Assembly (NCBI GenBank): GCA_032718475.1
Contig: JAUCBJ010000909.1
Span: 1-41,544 of the forward strand
DNA from: Nemertoderma westbladi
Taxonomy: Eukaryota; Xenacoelomorpha; Nemertodermatida; Nemertodermatidae
Direction of reading: 5' to 3'
Length of the DNA stretch: 41,544 nt
The position numbers were made by a program, and so were the translations under genes. Each line of letters begins with the position of its first letter. The stretch's first letter is position 1. Positions 15,464 through 25,667 of this stretch are shown in pieces. The notes under the pieces were generated by a model, which saw only the letters and a list, made by a program, of their open reading frames with translations, ran no database searches and had not been told where the DNA came from.

Positions 15464-16087
15464 TAATTTTTATTTTTGCTTTCATTCTTTAGGTACAAGC
15501 GTTTGAAAAGGTGTCTCCGTCGGTATTGCGCCAGTTACACCGCAGTTATACTTCAACCTTATAGCGATTTGTTGATATTGACGGACAGCGGGCCATGCAA
15601 GGATTCCAAATATGTATCATAATCTGAATTTCGTCGTAAAATAGCTGAGATATGAGCGCTCAAATGTTGCATGATTTAGCATCTGCGCGAGGCTATTTTA
15701 TTCTATTTAATTAGTAATCCATATTCTAGAACACTTTGTTTATATACGAATAGCTACACAATAATATGATTACAAAGTTATTGCATTGTTGCCCAGCTAC
15801 GTATGGGATGAACAACATGTTCTAGAATATTGTGTATTTTTTAATATAATAAAATAACCTTGCGCAGATGTAAAACCATGCAACTTTAGAATGCCCATAT
15901 CTGTGCTGTTTTACGACGAAATTCAGATTGTGATACATATTTGGTATCCTTGCATGGCCAGCTTTCTGTCAATATCAACAAATCGCTATAAGGTTGAAGA
16001 ATAACTGCGGTGTAACTGGCGCAACACCGACGGAGACACCTTTTTCAAACGCTTGTAGCTAAAGAATGAAAGCAAAAATAAAAATTC
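15464..16087. mobile_element. Foldback/MITE-like element with ~268-bp inverted arms
   Basis: The left arm (about 15465-15732) is repeated in reverse complement at about 15819-16086, around an 86-bp spacer. Outer ends read aatttttatttttgctttc and its complement. By eye about nine in ten positions match. Both arms end internally in the palindromic motif ttctagaa. There is no coding capacity, so it would be non-autonomous. A TA dinucleotide lies immediately outside each end (15462-15463 and 16088-16089), which would fit a Tc1/mariner-type target, but two bases are weak evidence. It sits at the ragged right edge of the 24-bp array. Alternatively it is a simple inverted duplication. Confidence 0.75.
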
Positions 16088-16170
16088 TAGCTCACCCAGC
16101 AAGGAGGAGGGAGGTGAAACTATCTCTGCTTCAAATTTCATGCTATCACATTAGATTTGTAGAAAAATTT

Positions 16171-16194
16171 GGGGGTGGGGGGTGGGGGGGGGGG
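16171..16194 (+). repeat. Poly-G tract, potential G-quadruplex
   Basis: There are runs of five, six and then eleven or more G separated by single T residues, enough G-runs for an intramolecular quadruplex on the plus strand. It lies in the short unique segment between the foldback element and the orphan array unit. Confidence 0.6.
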
Positions 16195-16235
16195 TCCAGG
16201 TACCTGAATAACGACACTATATTCCAGGACATGGT

Positions 16236-16264
16236 GTAGTACAGGTAGGAGACACGGATATAGT
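16236..16264 (+). repeat. Orphan unit of the 24-bp array
   Basis: One full unit plus partial neighbours (tagtacaggtaggagacacg, then gatatagt) occurs about 770 bp beyond the end of the main array, on the far side of the foldback element. It shows that the array, or its ancestral seed sequence, once extended to here. Confidence 0.9.
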
Positions 16265-16787
16265 CTATGTAAGACAGACAGACACCAGGGTGTTATCGCC
16301 TAGATCATCATGTATAGTGCGCTAAATAAATACAACAATTATTATTAGTTGGTTTAACACATCTTATGATGTTTTATCATTACTGGATAGACAGGAACGA
16401 AGGGAAGAACTTTCCCGTTCATTGTTCATTATTATTAATTAATCATATAAAATGATATTATACTAAAATGATAAGATTGCACTTCACAAGTAAAAGGTTG
16501 AACGAGTACCTGAATAAAATCGTGTAAAATATCGAGTAAATATACTGTAGTTATGTACAAGGCACGAAAAGAAACCAACACATGTCGAATATTTGTAATG
16601 TACAACAGATTATAATGTGAACTGTGTAGGCGGTAGTGGCTGGGTCAGTTCGCCGTGAAATGAGGAAAGTCGGGTTCGATTGAGAAGTAGTTTAAAATAG
16701 TATTGTGCTTTTGGCTGAATGTACGCCCCCAGGTACCATAGCACTCGTGTAGGAAGTTTGCATCCAGGATACTTTGACGGGATGGGG
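16265..16787. other. AT-rich stretch without a recognisable gene
   Basis: I see no supportable gene. The stretch right of about 16620 may be the non-coding 3' end of the minus-strand LINE that follows, because the retrotransposon reading frame approaches from the right, but no tail or target-site duplication is visible. Confidence 0.4.
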
Positions 16788-17640
16788 TCAAGTGCACCAG
16801 TCTAGATAGAATGCTCTTGGTAGAGTATGATGAAACAGTAAGGATGGTAGTTCCGGTAGGCTGTAGTGTGATCTAGCAGACTCGTAAAGGTGACCAAGGC
16901 CACTGTACTTGTTCCCACGAATGTAATTCCTGAGTAATGCTATTTTTTGGGAGCATGCGAGTTTCGGGTGCGGTATCTGCGCGATACGAAACAGCTTGCT
17001 GGTACATTCCCTGTATGCATCTAAAATTAAGGGCCTCAGACCCATAGCATTATAAAGCGTGTCGTTGCTGATGTAGCATCCCACGTGTAGAATACTCCTA
17101 AGGCTGACTCTATACGCCGTTTCGATGCGATCCAGTTTAGTTTCACTAAAGCTTCCAATCGAATACACGATCCGATATATGATTGCCGGAAGAGCCAGAG
17201 TTTTCCAGAGAAGTGCGACTATTTCCAACGAGAAATGGTGCGTTGTCCAGCCTTTACTATGGACTTTGATATTTGTTGATTGTTTGAATGATGTCCGAGA
17301 GGTGGGATGGTTCCTTGTTGATGGCAACTCCAAGATAGGTGATGTGTTTAGATTGGCTGTATATGACATTGTTGATGTGGAGGAAGTTTGGTATATTTTT
17401 GGATTTATGTTCATGGCATGCAATCCAGAATATCTTTTTGGGGTCAATTGAGAGATTGATTTTCATTAGCTCGTCGCATATGACATTAGCCAAGTGTTGT
17501 ATAGAAGCTGCGGATCCTCCCATCAGTAGTATGTCGTCAGCAAAAGAATAGCACCCCATGTTTGTGGTATGGACTTTGTGCCCCATTCCAATGGTATTCA
17601 TAATGGAGAATGCGTTCTTTGTAAAGAAGTTAAGGATACT
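16788..17640 (-). pseudogene. Non-LTR retrotransposon reverse transcriptase fragment, frameshifted
   Basis: Read on the minus strand, the first frame (about 17640 to 17257) contains GCYSFADDILLM, the catalytic F/Y-A-D-D box of non-LTR reverse transcriptases. About 70 residues later comes ITYLGVAI, matching the conserved YLG motif. Near 17260-17280 the reading shifts frame. The second frame carries the thumb/connection region (LALPAIIYRIVYS, LDRIETAYRVSLRSIL, SNDTLYNAMGLRPL) to a stop at 16788. This is roughly the C-terminal half of the RT. The endonuclease, ORF1 and N-terminal RT motifs are absent, so the copy is 5'-truncated and dead. Its upstream edge is abrupt, next to a short 23-bp tandem repeat. 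The clade cannot be assigned by eye. Confidence 0.85.
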
Positions 17641-17704
17641 GCTAGAGCTAATAGCTAGATACTGCTAGTGCTAATAGCTGAATACTGCTAGTCCTAATAG
17701 CTCG
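17636..17704. repeat. Three tandem 23-bp units
   Basis: Three consecutive units of the form atactgctagNNctaatagct plus two or three variable bases fill exactly 69 bp. The repeat abuts the 5' break of the RT fossil and could be duplication debris from its insertion or truncation. Confidence 0.85.
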
Positions 17705-17806
17705 ATACGCAGGTCGTTTGGGGCAGCGGCAGCCAAATTGACAGCAACTACTAACTATGTATTTGGTTAGTTTAAAAAATCGTAATTTGAAATAATTGAA
17801 AACAAT

Positions 17807-17880
17807 AAGGGAAAGGAGCGGGTTACAGTGGCGGTGTTTAACCAAAACAATAAACAAAATTTATCTCAATGCGACCAATT
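17807..17880 (+). repeat. Dispersed repeat family copy 1
   Basis: Contains the boxes ggagcgggttacagtgg and aaccaaaacaataaa separated by about 10 bp. The same pair recurs several times between 25.5 and 28.3 kb. This copy is the longest, continuing into caaaatttatctcaat. Confidence 0.7.
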
Positions 17881-18780
17881 TGTCATGAAGATCACGTTTT
17901 GCATTTGCAGACAATGTGCGTATGATCTGAAAAAAAATTAAGTTTAATTATTTATTTTCCCTATAATCACAAATTGTTTTTTCAAATATACTCGATATTT
18001 CTCAGTGTATTATAAGAAACATATATTTACTGATTATTGTTATTTACTTTACTGCAATTTTAACATACATCACGCAAATAAGATTATCACTTTTGATTAA
18101 AGTAATAACATTGTAAATCATTAATTTTCATCTTCATTTTCAGCAACATTAATACTGCAGGTCTTGAGTTAATTATGTTTTCAATAAGACTTTCTTCCGG
18201 TTTTTCTTCCATTCCATTATTCTAAGCTAAGCCCAGTCCCGATGTATTTACTGTAATTTGAAGATTAAAATACACGATTAATAAGACTACAGCACTACTT
18301 CTGTAAATAAACATAGTGCAGATGTAAGACTACCTATATATTATTTATACGAAGAGAAACATTAAGCAAATCCTTGAAATCTTGTGAAGTCCACGAGTAA
18401 AAAAATCTCAGCTTCTTTAGCAACCAAAAATGTATTTTTTTCACGGCAGGTCTGTGTTTTAGTTATGGTTCGAGGAAAAATTATTTATTGGACCATACTC
18501 TAGTATTAGGTGTACGTGTGGGTGTATACGTTGTTGTGTAGCGTTAATACTAATTAATATGATTGCTATTAAAGTAATTTATTGGATAAAATCATCTTTA
18601 ATATCTTACTTATCCACAGTTTGGGGACTCAATTCTATTCTATTCTTTTTAGTCTATTATTGTTGGTAGGCCTACAATGGGTAATGTAGGCCTTATATTG
18701 TAGTGCCTGTTATAATACAGTATAATATGTATCGCAGTGTCTATTATTTGCTTTATCAGTGTTTATTGTTTGTATTTCAG
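17881..18780. other. AT-rich non-coding stretch, probable intron of the ankyrin gene
   Basis: No coding region or element is recognisable. Its right end supplies the branch and polypyrimidine context (tttattgtttgtatttcag) for the ankyrin exon. An AGGCCT-containing motif occurs twice at 18664-18695. Confidence 0.5.
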
Positions 18781-18870
18781 ATCCTGATGTTCCATGGTGC
18801 TAATCCAAGTCGCGCTGACCACAGGGGAAACTATCCACTGCATTTAGCTCTCCAGTCCAGGAACACCCAG
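18781..18870 (+). CDS. Ankyrin-repeat protein, internal exon (partial gene)
   Basis: This 90-bp, 30-codon exon is bounded by a pyrimidine-rich acceptor ending tttcag and a donor CAG|GTACGA. Its translation contains MFHGANPSRAD followed by GNYPLHLAL, the classic ankyrin turn and helix (G-x-TPLHLA). It begins and ends in phase 0, so it joins in frame to the exon at 20232, which completes the next repeat. Ankyrin repeats are generic protein-binding scaffolds, so no specific function follows. The exon's last eight bases are already the first bases of the intronic minisatellite. Upstream exons are not recognisable here and may lie left of the window. The plus-strand open frame continues 5' of the acceptor, but that stretch (…YLLYQCLLFVFQ) is translated intron. 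Confidence 0.75.
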
Positions 18871-19791
18871 GTACGAAACACCAGAAACCCCTTTGGGTGG
18901 GTAAACAGTGACACCTAGTTACATAACACAAGATACCCCTTTGGGTGGGCAAATAGTAACACCCAGATACGAAACACCAGAAACCCCTTTGGGTGGGTAA
19001 ACAGTGACACCTAGTTACATAACACAAGATACCCCTTTGGGTGGGTAAATACAGTAGTAACACCCAGATACGAAATACCAGACACCCTTTTGGGTGGGTA
19101 AATAGTAACACCCAGGTACGAAACACCAGAAACCCCTATGGGTGGGTAAACAGTGACACCTATTTACATAACACAAGATACCCCTTTGGGTGGGCAAATA
19201 GTAACACCCAGATACGAAACACCAGAAACCCCTTTGGGTGGGTAAACAGTGACACCTAGTTGCACAACACAAGATATCCCTTTGGGTGGGCAAATAGTAA
19301 CACCCAGATACGAAACACCAGAAACCCCTTTGGGTGGGTAAACAGTGACACCTAGTTGCACAACACAAGATACCCCTTTGGGTGGGCAAATAGTAACACC
19401 CAGATACGAAACACCAGAAACCCCTTTGGGTGGGTAAACAGTGACACCTAGTTGCACAACACAAGATACCCCTTTGGGTGGCTAAATAGTAACACCCAGA
19501 TACAAAACACCAGACATCCCTTTGGGTGGGTAAACAGTGACACCAAGTTACAAAATACCAGACACCCGTTTGGGTGAATGCAGTAACACCCCGGTACGAA
19601 AACCAGACACCCCTTTGGGTGGGTAGACAGTAACACCCCGGTACGAAACACCAGACACCCCTTTGGGTGGGTAAACACATAGTAACACCCCGATACGAAA
19701 CACCAGACACCCCTTTGGGTGGGTAAACAAACAGTAATACCCCGATACGAAACACCAGACACCCCATTGTGCGGGTATGAACACCCAGCTT
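18863..19791. repeat. Intronic ~48-bp minisatellite with alternating A/B units
   Basis: About 19 units share cccctttgggtgggtaaa. Type A begins acacccagatacgaaacacc and type B begins acacctagttacataacaca; each is about 48 bp. They alternate A-B over much of the array, giving a 96-bp higher-order unit. The last five or six units are all A-like with caccccg starts. The array starts within the exon end and includes its 5' splice site. Minus-strand frames reading PTQRGFWCFVSGCYYL are repeat artefacts. Confidence 0.93.
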
Positions 19792-20231
19792 CGTCACCAG
19801 TCACCTAGGTATTTTTTGTAGGCACTAGTGTTCCATTGGGGAAATCGCAATCACTAATGATATAATGCAGACACCGACTGGCTGAGATCGTGATTCCAGA
19901 GTTTAAACATTACAGTGAAGTTGTTTGAGATCTTAGAATAATTTATTAACAAATACTTCCGTGTCCAGGTTATTATCCCAGATAATGTAAAATATAGTTG
20001 CTGTGATATTTAGGTTAACAGGGTATTAATTAATTAAACAACTACTAACGTTAAAGTTGTAGAGTTAAATAGAGAGATGAATAGAGTTAAATACCACATA
20101 TGTTCCCAATTAGTTATTTTCATTCTGACAAATAGCTAGAGAGATATGTTATTTTCTTCCCTATTATATAAATTTCTGCTTTTTATTGTCTTTGTGAAAT
20201 TAGTATGATAATTGCCCTGCAACTATTACAG

Positions 20232-20380
20232 ATTAATCCCGGTGTTGTCCGCTTGCTGCTCGGTAGCGGAGCCAGGGTCAATGTTCTCAATTCGGATTCC
20301 GTCACACCCCTATCTTTTCTCATATCCCGTAACTGTGACAGCGGGCTGCAGCATAACAACTTGGACGATGTTTTTCTCAG
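20232..20380 (+). CDS. Ankyrin-repeat protein, next exon (partial gene)
   Basis: The acceptor is ctattacag at 20231 and the frame is phase 0, matching the end of the 18781-18870 exon. The translation contains NPGVVRLLLGSGARVN, the second-helix and finger part of an ankyrin repeat (V-x-L-L-L-x-x-G-A-x-V/I-N). Then come TPLSFLISRN, a diverged TPLHxA helix, and a polar stretch with NNLDDVFLR. The donor is CAG|GTGTGTAAG at 20381 (phase 2); GTAAGA four bases later is an alternative. The fit of the repeat across the intron is the strongest evidence for a real gene. I cannot name the gene: ASB-, NF-kB-inhibitor- and ANKRD-type proteins all share this motif. No downstream exon is recognised. Confidence 0.75.
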
Positions 20381-23300
20381 GTGTGTAAGAAAGTTATTAT
20401 TGTGAGATTTAAGCTAAATAGAGCTTAAACACTTACCAACCACAATTTATCTCGTAATATTAGTCGTCGTCCTTTATCCGTAAATGCTGTATTTTCCTGA
20501 GTGGCTCCATGACCTAACTATAAATTATAGTAGGTCATGATGGCTCATTAAAAAGTTAAATTTCAGAATTAAGGAGGAATTCTAGGAGGAAATTTAAGGG
20601 TCAACCCACCCTACCCGAACTGTGTCAATATAAATTTCAGATTTCGTTTCAGCAGTATTCAAGTATTTTGTAGGAAAAAGTTTCTATATTCAGATATTGG
20701 ACTACATGCGTCGCTTATTTCATTGCCGGTGTCTAAATCAAATTAAGGCTTTCTAATGCACTTGTTTACAACCTTTGTGCATCTGTCAAATTACAAATAG
20801 GGTTTTGATTACAATAGATACCCAGAGGCTAGGTAAAGTAATTTCCTGATCAGCTCGCACCTTGTGCGAGAATTGAAGGAACATCCACATAGACAGCAAT
20901 ACGATTACAATCTCAAATTAAGGAATATATATCTTTGATGTGATGGGCATTATTCCTTTGATCTTATTGGTCAGCTAACACCTTTGCAACTGGCTGTGAA
21001 TTAATGGGTTTACACTTATTGATTGCCGTAACTTAAATGAGATTCAAAGCCAAACCAATTATATAACCACATATGAGGGCATAAAGGGCACTCGCACGGG
21101 CAAACTTAATTAATTTCCAAGGGAGAATGGACGCAAATAACGGCAAATTACGAACACTAATTGAACACATCTTAAAACTATTTTTTATTTAATTAAATAT
21201 CATGCCACTGTAATCTGTTCCTTTCCTAAATATTAAGTCTGAATATAGATGATTCGCCCATATGGGATTTGCATCAATACCCCCCCCCCCCCCCACCCCC
21301 CCTCCCGCCTGTCTGCATTAACACGGGACAACACAAGTAATATCAAAAAGATTACCATAATGAGATATGTTTTTTAATATATCCGTCATCATCTCTATAA
21401 ATTATCAAATAGCAACACTTCAATAATGTATAGCAGCCAGAAATGGAATAACTGCAGTAAATACGAATATAGAAAGAAAAAAACTACATTATCTACCGCC
21501 AGGTGCAGCACATCGTCTCTCATATTTCGACGTAATTGAATTATTTATTAGCAGCAAAATTAAAACTTAAATTCATCGAAATGGTTCATTATAATATATT
21601 TGCAAGATATGAAAAGCACCAATATTAGGGTAGTTTGGTGATAACATTTTGGTTGAAAATAACCACATCGTCCTTTTAATCTTTTTCTTGTCCGTTTTAC
21701 TTTTTTTTCTTTATCTGTTTTTCCCCTGTGTTTTATTTATCATTCGGTACATATATTTTTAGTAGCTAATGATTAAGGATCTCTTTTTTACTTTTTTGTA
21801 TAGTTTATGGTTGAATGTTGATTGGTATTTAAGTAATTTTGAGGTTTAGCAAATAAACTTATTGCCTAATTTATTTGAAGTCAGTTGAGACTAAGAGTTG
21901 AATTCCTTAAAAGGCGTTTGACTAACAATTGAGCGTTTTTTTTTAGTAAACTGTAAAACATCGCAATCAATGGGTGACCAAAACAACTGACCATTCTTAC
22001 TTCATCATTAAAAAACGCCAAATATTTCTAGCCGCAACTTGACTAGTTAAAGGTTGACCGATTGCCTTGATTCAACTAATAAACCGAATATACCGGCTAG
22101 ACAATAATTTAAAGCGAAGAAACAAATATTATCATGAAACTACCCTAAATGTTAGGGAAATAAGATAACGCGTGTCTATGTTTGTATGTATATGGTTGTA
22201 TGTGGTTATGGCATGTAAGAATATCCTACGATACATGAAGCTCATACTCGTTCAGTAACTTCGTGAGTTTTAATTTACCGTGGGAAACGTAAAGGTTTGT
22301 TTTCGTTCAAGATGTTTAAAACTCATTTATTCGTTTCAACATTTAAAATAATAATAATAATTATTATTATAAAGCTAATAAAATTAGAAATAATGTGGAA
22401 TTATAAAAAAAATTTATATATATAAAATACTCACTGCCTTGCGACATTAATTTATTTATCATCAATATTTATTTAAAATTTAGAAGTATTTAGACTCAAA
22501 TCATTAATACATAGAATCAAAGCTTATTTATTATTTTGTATTATTTTCTGACTCAAAATGGTCCCGAAAAACGTCGAAATGAAAACATACCTTTACACAA
22601 TTCAATGACGATATACATTTTAACAGATTGAGTTCTGAGTTCAATAACATTATTTTTTAGCAGTAGGTTAGTGATACTATACCCTGTAAATGCGCGAGGC
22701 CAGTAGCAGTAGCCTTATGTACACAATAATAAATGCAATACACCTGAATAAAAGGAGCCAATGAGTTTACTGGTTCGCATAGCATTGCGACTAACACAAA
22801 AACACTACTAATAAGCTAATAACGAGGGATGGCTGCTAATTTACTAGAGACGTGATTACATCACGTATTTGGCCCCTTAGCACAAAATCTCATTGTTATA
22901 TTTTCCAAGTTAACTGCAGAGTTATGCTGGTTTTAATATATTAAATGCCAGAGCCAGTAATTGAAAAGTAATGCAAAATTCAAATTAACAGAATACGGTC
23001 ATTGTGAGGTGGTAGAAATCACTAAGGGTACCGGTAAGCTTATAAAAGTAAAGCAAACTTAGAGTCACAGATGTATATATTTGAGAATTTTAACCAGCGT
23101 TGCCACAAAAAGGGTTTAGTCGAATGGGTACGGCATAACTAAATAGATTCAAGTCTAATACAATTAATTAAAGTATTAAGTATAACGGTAATCCAGACCA
23201 ATATAGATAGACAGGCAGATCTATCTGGATTACATTTATAGATAAATTCCGTAACTGATATAAGTCAAATGAAGAATTAATAATATTTACAGTATCGGTG

Positions 23301-23808
23301 AATGAATAGATGATATAAAATAAATACGATACCCGATGGAAAATTCCCCGAGTTCGTAACCACGGGACCTTTATGACATCTGGCATAAAACTACAGTTGC
23401 AGCTTCCTCCCATATGTACCATAATAACTGTGTGCTGGAAAAATATTATTAGTAGAGAAACCAATCGTTACTATGTGTGTCTCACACAATAATATTAATA
23501 AATACTCCATCCTAATTGTATATAAAATATTATGAAAAACGGACTATCCGCCAGTCCCGCTCACATAGAATTTACTTAATTATGAACAAATATTCGTTGA
23601 GATCTCAGTAAGTAACAGCCTTAACGATTACAATACGATAAGAATATAACTATTTAATAATATTAATTTTTTAATTATTTTAATTTAATAAAAACAAGAC
23701 AATATCAAACTATAATTCGACATTGGCGACATAATAATAGATAACGAGATCCGTTACTGTTACAGCAATCCTTATATACAGGGGGCGGGGGGTCTAGTTA
23801 CCGGTTCA
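20381..23808. other. 3.4 kb AT-rich non-coding DNA (intron and/or intergenic)
   Basis: I see no supportable gene or RNA. It holds a C-tract at 21280, an (ATT)n microsatellite near 22348-22370, and long AT-rich runs. A short minus-strand frame at 23168-23464 has no recognisable motif. On the minus strand, attaaa-type polyadenylation signals near 23679-23689 could serve the gene ending at 23809; this is inference. Confidence 0.5.
21280..21306 (-). repeat. C-rich tract (minus-strand G-quadruplex potential)
   Basis: Fifteen C, then A, seven C, T and CCC. It is the opposite-strand counterpart of the G-tract at 16171. Confidence 0.6.
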
Positions 23809-24825
23809 CTACGCTTGTGACTGAGTTGGTGATGTTGTACGACTCTCCTCGGGTAGACTCACCATAAGGACTCCCCCGCCCTCAGTCTGGGCCCCCTCCC
23901 CCGCGGGGTACAGCACGCTGTACGAGGGTGGCTTCACATCCCCCCTTACCCCCGTCTGTCCCCCGGCTAACCTCGCCTTTGCGGCCTCCCGGCTGCGATA
24001 CTTTCTGTAGCAGTTGAAAGACATTTTAGCGAGGACTACAAATCCAATTATAATGAATATGGATACCATGACCCCAATGAGTATGTATAGCCAGCTGGTT
24101 GACCCCCCTTCTCTAACGTCGCATTCAGTATTCCCACTGTTTGCTAAGTTCCAGGTAACTCGTTTTCCTAATAAGTCCTTAATGGTACCGACAATGGCGA
24201 GTATTTCCTTCACGAATCCGCGCAGTTGAGTGTCGCGGTCTTCACTCTGGTTGAATTTGTAGGGTTCACGAATCCCAGCGAGCTGTCTGGAGTCGTCGTT
24301 CACTATAGAATGGAGAGTAGAGGTTCGATTCCCTGTCTCGACCACGAAGTAGCCTTCCAGCAGCTTACCTTCTTTGGTCAGGACACCGGCGGCCAGTAAG
24401 ACCATGGTCTTGTAACCGCAGTTCGTACAACTAAAGTCCCATTTTTCTCGGATAATTTTCGCGAAATCTACGATTTGTTCGCGGTTCTTTTTGTTTGCCT
24501 GCTCTTCGAATTCGTATTGATTACCGTTGGTGAACAGGACACTCAGTATAGGTACCGCTATGTGAACGTAATCTACCGGTTTCACACACGCCGACTGTCC
24601 ACACGGACAGTATGTATCGTGTGACAGCGACACCAATCGGTTGTCTACAAGCGTGCGGCTGTGCGGTTCTAGAACCTTCTTGGGGTCGCATATGAGACCG
24701 GGATTGTCGAGTCCACATTCCGAGGGCGCCTCCTGGGGACTGGGGTATTCCGAGGTCGCTAGAACCAGGTAGCTGATCATAATGAGTAAGTCGCTGGTCG
24801 TAAACAAGTAGAACAGTGTCGCCAT
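23809..24825 (-). CDS. MOLO1-like (TPM-domain) single-pass type I membrane protein
   Basis: This 338-residue protein is encoded in one uninterrupted exon. Residues about 1-25 (YLFTTSDLLIMISYLVLA) form a signal peptide, which supports the ATG at 24825. The lumenal part has NPGLICDP (41-48), YCPCGQSAC (72-80), a CTNC pair (133-136) and C235. N-glycosylation sequons are at N166 (NRT) and N192 (NQS). A transmembrane helix spans about 245-267. A basic, proline-rich tail of about 70 residues carries KPPSY (P299-Y302), a PPxY WW-binding motif. The NP-x-LICDP start, the cysteine pattern and the overall architecture resemble the modulator-of-levamisole-receptor-1 family; C. elegans MOLO-1 is an auxiliary protein that enhances levamisole-sensitive acetylcholine receptors. 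Binding to a receptor here is inference. The gene is unusually GC-rich for its surroundings. A shifted frame at 24521-24832 is a shadow. Confidence 0.8.
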   Translation of the reverse strand: MATLFYLFTTSDLLIMISYLVLATSEYPSPQEAPSECGLDNPGLICDPKKVLEPHSRTLVDNRLVSLSHDTYCPCGQSACVKPVDYVHIAVPILSVLFTNGNQYEFEEQANKKNREQIVDFAKIIREKWDFSCTNCGYKTMVLLAAGVLTKEGKLLEGYFVVETGNRTSTLHSIVNDDSRQLAGIREPYKFNQSEDRDTQLRGFVKEILAIVGTIKDLLGKRVTWNLANSGNTECDVREGGSTSWLYILIGVMVSIFIIIGFVVLAKMSFNCYRKYRSREAAKARLAGGQTGVRGDVKPPSYSVLYPAGEGAQTEGGGVLMVSLPEESRTTSPTQSQA

Positions 24826-24832
24826 AGTTCAT

Positions 24833-25445
24833 AACATCAGCATAGAAAACAGGTTATTTTAAAGCACCCCACTACCGGTACCTCCAACGGGCAATAATGG
24901 TTAGGTCCCAGACAACCAGAATATGAGAATCATTACCGGAACTGGGATATCATCGTCAATTAGATTGAATCGGAAAATCATATGTATGTATGTGTATAGG
25001 CTAATATTGTGATATACCGGTACGAATGTATAAATTTAATGTTTATAGGGGTATAGCTGTGCTGTATACTGGTATAATACCAGTACCCGGTATACCTATC
25101 CGATATCAATGTATTAATAGTTCCTATACAATTCTGCAATTATGACCTGAAAAACATCATTATCACAGTATCATTTTCAATTACTTACATACATTTCCAG
25201 TAATTTACATAGGGCCTACCTAATTACCACAATGCAGTCCTGCCTGATGCATTAGGGCACATAAACTGGCGGATTCTTCACGAATTTCGCAAACGTCGGA
25301 ATTGTTGGCATTACAAAACCTTGGGTACCGGCTGACCGGTACCGTGCGTACGGCGTACCCTATCCATAGACCAGAATTTTTATACTAGATAGGTTTTACA
25401 ATTATAATATAAATAATTAATAACGTAGGTATTACATAATAGCAA
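24833..25445. other. Upstream region of the MOLO1-like gene
   Basis: This would hold the promoter and 5' UTR of the minus-strand gene. No TATA box or initiator stands out. It is rich in accggtac/ggtacc-type short palindromes (24872, 25016, 25332) and contains an inverted tactggtataataccagta near 25067. Confidence 0.4.
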
Positions 25446-25473
25446 ATGTTCTAGATCTGTAGATCTAGAACAT
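25446..25473. repeat. Perfect 13-bp inverted repeat
   Basis: The arms atgttctagatct and agatctagaacat are separated by gt, a near-continuous 28-bp palindrome. It contains ttctaga, shared with the foldback arms and with 26110 and 26535. Confidence 0.8.
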
Positions 25474-25528
25474 AACAAAACTTTCTACAAGTACAACCAA
25501 TTAATATCATCGTTAGTTCAGGAAATTT

Positions 25529-25580
25529 AAAGGGAAAGGAGCAGGTTACAGTAACGAATTAATCTAACCAAAACAATAAA
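25529..25580 (+). repeat. Dispersed repeat family copy 2
   Basis: Has aagggaaaggagcaggttac, then agt, then ctaaccaaaacaataaa, matching copy 1 at 17807 in order and spacing. Confidence 0.75.
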
Positions 25581-25667
25581 TGAGAGTCAATCTGTCAATA
25601 GCACAGGTTACAATTTAGTTTTGTACTACCAAAACCACAAAACGTACCCTATGCATCATTGTTGAAT

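Noticed and set aside
16630-16690. Possible tRNA-derived SINE head (ggctgggtcag … ggttcgattg)
   Set aside because: The A-box is poor, the B-box is incomplete and no acceptor or anticodon stem forms.
18800-19804. Minus-strand frames rich in PTQRGFWCFVSGCYYL and plus-strand frames of NTQIRNTRNPFGWVNS
   Set aside because: These are translations of the 48-bp intronic minisatellite in various frames.
24322-24332. Perfect tRNA B-box (ggttcgattcc)
   Set aside because: It lies inside the MOLO1-like coding region and no A-box or cloverleaf can be drawn around it.
24521-24832. 103-codon minus-strand frame
   Set aside because: It overlaps the MOLO1-like gene in a shifted frame and lacks any motif.
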